A DNA stretch of 64,000 nucleotides from Nomia melanderi (taxonomy: Eukaryota; Arthropoda; Insecta; Hymenoptera; Halictidae): contig NW_027475146.1 of the NCBI RefSeq assembly GCF_051020985.1, positions 372,001 through 436,000 on the forward strand. Direction: 5' to 3'. A model generated the notes under the pieces. The model did not search any database and was not told the DNA's origin. It worked only from the letters and a program-made list of their open reading frames with translations. The position numbers and the translations under genes were made by a program. Position 1 is the stretch's first letter. Each line of letters starts with the position of its first letter. Below, piece by piece: positions 59,395-64,000 of this stretch.

Positions 59395-62300
59395 ATCTCG
59401 GGTGCTACTAGAGATTGCACAATAAACCAAAGGGCATTGTCTGCAGGAGGCCCTGGCGCATAAATCTGTGCAGCGGGATCGACCTCGGACCACCAGGGGC
59501 CGAGAAAATCACCGTCTCATGGGGCCGGACACTCAGGGTCAGGGAAAAATCCAATATATATCTGGTGATATCTCGGGTGCTATTAGAGATAGCGCAATAA
59601 ATCAAGGTGCATTGTCCGTAGGAGGCTCTGGCGCATGAATCTGCGCAGCTGGAACGACCTCGGACCACGAGGGGCCGAAAAAGCTACAGTCTCATGGGGC
59701 CGGACACTCAGGGTCAGGGAAACATCCTAATATAAATCTGGTGATATCTCGGGTGCTATTACAGATAGCGCAATAAATCAAAGTGCATTGTCTGCAGGAG
59801 GCCCTGGCGCATGAATCTGTGCAGCGGGAACGTCCTGGGACCACCAGGGGCCGAGAAAACTACCGTCTCATGGGGCCGGACACTCAGGGTCAGGGAAAAA
59901 TCCAATATATATCTGGTGATATCTCGGGTGCTATTAGAGATAGCAGAATAAATCATAGTGAATTATCTGCAGGGGGCCCTGGCGCATGAATCTGTGCAGC
60001 GGGATCGACCTCGGACCATCAGGGGCCGAGAATACCATCGACACATGGGGCCGGACTGACAGGGTCAAGGAAAAATTCAATATATATCTGGTGATATCTC
60101 GGGTGCTATTATAGATAGCGAAATAAATCAAAGTGCATTGTCTGTAGGAGGTACTGGCGAATGAATCTGTGCAGCAGGAACGACCTCGGACCACCAGGAG
60201 CCGAGAAAATTACAGATATTCGGAATCCGTCACCCAAGGTCATGTAAAAATCCAGCATATATCTAGTGTTATCTCGGGTGCTATTAGAGATAGCGCAATA
60301 AGTCAAAGTGAATTATCTGCAGGGTGCCCTGCCGCATGAATCTGTGCAGCGGGAACGACCTCGGACCACCAGGGGCCGAGAAAACCTCCGTCTCATGGAG
60401 CCGGACACTCAGGGTCAGGGAAAAATCCAATATATATCTCGTGATATCTCGGGTGCTATTAGAGATAGCGAAATAATTCAAAGTGCATTGTCTGCGGGAG
60501 GCACCGGCGCATGAATCTGTGCAGCGGGAACGACCTCGGAGCACCAGGGGCCGAGAAAACCACCGCCTCATGGGGTCGGACACTCAGGGTCAGGGAAAAA
60601 TCCAATATAAATCTGGTGATATCTCGGGTGCTATTACAGATAGCGCAATAAATCAAAGTGCATTGTCTGCAGGAGGCCCTGGCGCATGAATCTGTGCAGC
60701 GGGAAAGACCTCGGACCACCAGAGGCCGAGAAAACTACCGTCTCATGAGGCTGGACACTCAGGGTCAGGGTAAAATCCAATATATATCTGGTGATATCCC
60801 GGGTGTTATTAGAGATAGCGCAATAAACCAAAGTGCATTGACTGCAGGAGGCCCTGGCGCATGAATCTGTGCAGCGGGAACGACCTCGGACCACGAGGGA
60901 CCGAGAAAACCATCGACACATGGGGCCGGACACTCAGGGTCAGGGGAAAATCCAATATATATCTGGTGATATCTCGGGTGCTATTAGAGATAGCGCAATA
61001 AATCAAAGTGCATTGTCTGCTGGAGGCCCAGCGCATGAATCTGTGCAGCGGGAACGACCTGGCTCCACCAGGGGCCGAGAAAACTACCGTCTCATGGGGC
61101 CGGACACTCAGGGTCAGGGAAAAATCAAATATATATCTGGTGATATCTCGGGTGCTATTAGACATAGCGCAATAAACCAAACTGAATTATCTGCAGGAGG
61201 CCCTGGCGCATGAATCAGTGCAGCGGGAACGATCTCGGACCACCAGGGGCCGAGAAAACCACCGTCTCATGGGGCCGGACACTCAGGGTCAGGGGAAAAT
61301 CCAATATATATGTAGTGATATCTCGGGTGCTATTACAGATAGCGCAATAAATCAAAGTGCATTGTCTGCCGGAGGCCCTAGCGCATGAATCTGGGCAGCG
61401 GGAACGACCTCGGACCACCAGGGGCCGAGAAAACTACCGTCTCATGGGGCCGGACACTCAGGGTCAGGGAAAAATCCAATATATATCTCGTGATATCTCG
61501 GGTTCTATTGGAGATAGCGAAATAATTCAAAGTGCATTGTCTGCGGGAGGCACCGGCGCATGAATCTGTGCAGCGGGAACGACCTCGGAGCACCAGGGGC
61601 CGAGAAAACCACCGCCTCATGGGGTCGGACACTCAGGGTCAGGGAAAAATCCAATATAAATCTGGTGATATCTCGGGTGCTATTACAGATAGCGCAATAA
61701 ATCAAAGTGCATTGTCTGCAGGAGGCCCTGGCGCATGAATCTGTGCAGCGGGAAAGACCTCGGTCCACCAGGGGCCGAGAAAACCACAGTCTCATGGGGC
61801 CGGACACTCAGGGCCAGGGAAAAATCCAATATGTATCTGGAGATATCTCGGGTGCTATTAGAGATAGCGCAATTAATCAAAGTCCATTGTCTGTAGGAGG
61901 CACTGGCGAATGAATCTGTGCAGCAGGAACGACCTCGGACCACCAGGAGCCGAGAAAATTACAGATATTCGGAATCCGTCACCCAAGGTCATGTAAAAAT
62001 CCAGCATATATCTAGTGATATCTCGGGTGCTATTACAGATAGCGCAATAAACCAAAGTGAATTGTCTGCAGGAAGCTCTGGCGCATGAATCTGTTCAACG
62101 GGACCGACCTCGGACCACGAGGGACCGAGAAAACCATCGACACATGGGGCCGGACTGTCAGGGTCAGGGAAAATTAAATATATATCTGGTGATATCTCGG
62201 GTGCTATTAGAGATAGCGCAATAAACCAAACTGAATTATCTGCAGGAGGCCCTGGCGCATGAATCCGTGCAGCGGGAACGATCTCGGGCCACCAGGAGCC

Positions 62301-63068
62301 GTGAAAATTACAGATATTCGGAATCCGTCACCCAAGGTAATGTAAAAATCCAGCATATATCCAGTGATATCTCGGGTGCTATTACAGATAGCGCAATAAA
62401 CCAAAGTGAATTGTCTGCAGGAAGCTCTGGTGCATGAATCTGTTCAGCGGGATCGACCTCAGACCACGAGGAACCGAGAAAACCATCGGCACATGGGGCC
62501 GGACTGTCAGGGTCAGGGAAAAATCCAATATATATCTGGTGATATCTCGGGTGCTATTAGAGATAGCGCAATAAACCAATGTGAATTATCTGCAGGAGGC
62601 CCTGGCGCATGAATCTGTGCAGCGGGAACGACCTCGGACCACCAGGGGCCGAGAAAACCACCGTCTCATGTTGTCGGACACTCAGGGTCAGGGAAAAATC
62701 CAATATATATCTGGTGATATCTCGAGTGCTATTACAGATAGCGCAATAAACCAAAGTGAATTGTCTGCAGGAAGCCCTGGCGCATGAATCTGTTCAGCGG
62801 GATCGACCTCGGGCCACGAGGGCCCGAGAAAAACATCGACACATGGGGCCGGACACTCAGGGTCAGGGGAAAATCCAATATATATCTAGTGATATCTCGG
62901 GTGCTATTACAGATAGCGCAATAAACCAAGGTGCATTGTCTGCAGGAGGCCCCAGCGCATGAATCTGTGCAGCGGGAACGACCTGGGACCACTAGGGGCC
63001 GAGAAAACTACCATCTCATGGGGCCGGACACTCAGGGTCAGGGAAAAATCCAATATATATCTGGTGAT

Positions 63069-63218
63069 ATCTCGGTTGCTATTAGAGATAGCGCAATAAA
63101 TCAAAGTGCATTGTCTGCAGGAGGCCCTCGCGCATGAATCTGTGCAGCGGGAACGACCTCGGACAACCAGGGTCCGGACTGTCAGGGTCAGGGAAAAATA
63201 CAATATATATCTGGTGAT
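63069..63218. repeat. Short monomer, 150 bp
   Basis: Same deletion and the linked one-base gain in the next unit, here with AGCGCTATAAACC. Part of the block that repeats 57.88-58.80 kb. Confidence 0.9.
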
Positions 63219-64000
63219 ATCTCGGGTGCAAATTAGAGATAGCGCTATAAACCAAAGTGCATTGTCTGCCGGAGGCCCTGGCGCATGAATCTGTGCAGCG
63301 AGAACGACCTCGGAACACCAGGGGCCGAGAAAACCACGGACACATGGAGCCGGACTGTCAGGGTCGGGGAAAAATCCAATATATATCTGGTGATATCTCG
63401 GGTGCTATTACAGATAGCGCAATAAATCAAAGTGCATTGTCTGTAGGATGCCCTGGCGCAGGAATCTGTGCAGCAGGAACAACCTCGGACCACCAGGGGC
63501 CGAGAAAACCACCGTCTCATGGGGTCGGACTGTCAGGGTCAGGGAAAAATCCAATATATATCTGGTGATATCTCGGGTGCTATTACAGATAGCGCAATAA
63601 ATCAAAGTGCATTGTCTGCAGGAGGCCCTCGCACATGAATCTGTGCAGCGGGAACGACCTCGGACAACCAGGGGCCGAGAAAATCACCGTCTCATGGGGC
63701 CGGACTGTCAGGGTCAGGGAAAAATGCAATATCTATCTGGTGATATCTCGGGTGCTATTAGAGATAGCGCATTAAACCAAAGTGCATTGTCTGCAGGAGG
63801 CCCTGGCGCATGAATCTGTGCAGCGAGAACGATCTCGGACCACCACGGGCCGAGAAAACCACCGACACATGGGGGCGGACACTCAGGGTCAGGGGAAAAT
63901 CCAATATATATATGGTGATATCTCGGGTGCTATTACAGATAGCGCAATAAATCAAAGTGCATTGTCTGTAGGATGCCCTGGCGCAGGAATCTGTGCAGCA
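63080..64000. repeat. Block repeating 57.88-58.80 kb, cut by the window end
   Basis: Matches 57,880-58,800 at an offset of 5,200 bp over at least 0.9 kb, in the same monomer order (short unit, GACACATGGAGCC unit, GGATGCCCTGGCGCAGG unit, TCGCACATG unit, GCGAGAACGATC unit). The array clearly continues beyond the window. Confidence 0.88.

Larger units (their letters stand above)
1..64000. repeat. 175-bp satellite DNA array, head-to-tail, spans the whole window
   Basis: The window is built of about 366 tandem monomers of 175 bp, all in one orientation. Landmarks such as GATATCTCGGG, GCGCAATAAA and CTCGGACCACCAGG recur every 175 bases from the first base to the last. The phase moves only by small indels of 1-2 bp, and by a few monomers with 24-25 or 64 bp missing. 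Monomers typically differ from the consensus at a few to about 20 positions. The consensus is about 53% GC with an AT-rich stretch (positions 151-167) in each unit. A unit of this size is in the range of centromeric satellites (human alpha about 171 bp, Arabidopsis about 178 bp). A centromeric or heterochromatic role is therefore likely, but it is an inference. No retroelement, SINE, rRNA, tRNA or telomere repeat interrupts the array. The species is not recognisable to me. Confidence 0.99.
50651..64000. repeat. Array domain 11: GACTGTCAGG-rich monomers with short units
   Basis: About 77 monomers. Many have the cassette end GGACTGTCAGGGTC and CCGACACATGG, and several have GCGAGAACG. It contains seven short 150/151-bp units and a 1,026-bp tandem duplication. 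Other repeats are 52,670-53,295 with 54,896-55,521 (offset 2,226), and 60,415-60,720 with 61,464-61,769 (offset 1,049). A unit near 50,150 is shared with 62,080. The last 0.9 kb of the window repeats 57.88-58.80 kb. Confidence 0.88.

Noticed and set aside
14..63955. Hundreds of open reading frames of 60-160 codons on both strands
   Set aside because: They recur every 175 bp on both strands with the same peptide. Because 175 is not a multiple of three, each frame changes at every monomer and soon meets a stop. Substitutions and indels fall without regard to codons. They are shadows of the repeat.
1..64000. CRISPR array
   Set aside because: Repeats are 175 bp with no unique spacers, and the units grade into each other by substitution. 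No cas-like gene is present.
1..64000. Embedded tRNA, rRNA, telomeric repeat, retroelement or SINE
   Set aside because: The 175-bp phase is never broken by an insertion; only small indels and deletions occur.

Overview
The whole 64-kb window is one uninterrupted, head-to-tail satellite DNA array. The basic monomer is 175 bp, and the window holds about 366 of them. The phase is kept from base 1 (a monomer starts exactly at position 1) to base 64,000. I found no unique sequence, no inverted segment, no transposon and no credible gene. The window suggests a eukaryote, because a tandem array of this length with nested higher-order repeats is typical of centromeric or other heterochromatic satellite. 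I cannot name the species. The consensus monomer is about 53% GC, with 9 CpG (observed/expected about 0.75 by hand count), so it is not strongly CpG-depleted.

Monomer anatomy, numbered from ATCTCGGG = 1. Positions 1-32 and about 151-175 are the most conserved part. They hold an EcoRV site (GATATC) across the monomer junction, a small dyad (10-24) and an AATAAA hexamer (27-32). Positions 38-80 vary between a few alternative forms. Positions 90-110 hold a second dyad (CTCGG...CCGAG). Positions 115-150 are a 36-bp cassette lying between two A-runs. It comes in two main forms, A and B, which share only 18 of 36 bases although their flanks are nearly identical. Two A-derived sub-forms (a GACACATGG/GACTGTCAGG type and a GAAACATGG type) are concentrated in particular stretches.

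Layout. 1-8.2 kb: mixed A/B monomers with a duplicated 7-mer (1,225 bp) and a duplicated 3-mer (526 bp). 8.2-18.1 kb: a dense mosaic of 8-mer (1,400 bp) and 9-mer (1,573 bp) units and longer transpositions. 18.1-27.8 kb: a 3.6-kb block present twice, 6,058 bp apart, with two differences seen. 28.3-39.8 kb: a perfect head-to-tail tandem duplication of 5,774 bp (33 monomers minus 1 bp), with three differences seen. 39.8-46.4 kb: older, partly shuffled duplications. 46.4-50.7 kb: more heterogeneous monomers. 50.7-64 kb: monomers rich in the GACTGTCAGG form, with seven short (150/151-bp) monomers and a 1,026-bp tandem duplication that reappears at the right end of the window.

Nothing here works together as genes. 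The content is the evolutionary machinery of a satellite: unequal exchange at whole-monomer register, gene-conversion-like cassette swaps, and rare microhomology deletions that then spread as part of larger units. Many short open frames exist on both strands, but they repeat every 175 bp and are by-products of the repeat. The most notable observations are the bimorphic 36-bp cassette, the very recent 5.8-kb and 6.1-kb-spaced duplications, the two conserved dyads, and a perfect C/EBP-type palindrome created in one monomer lineage.
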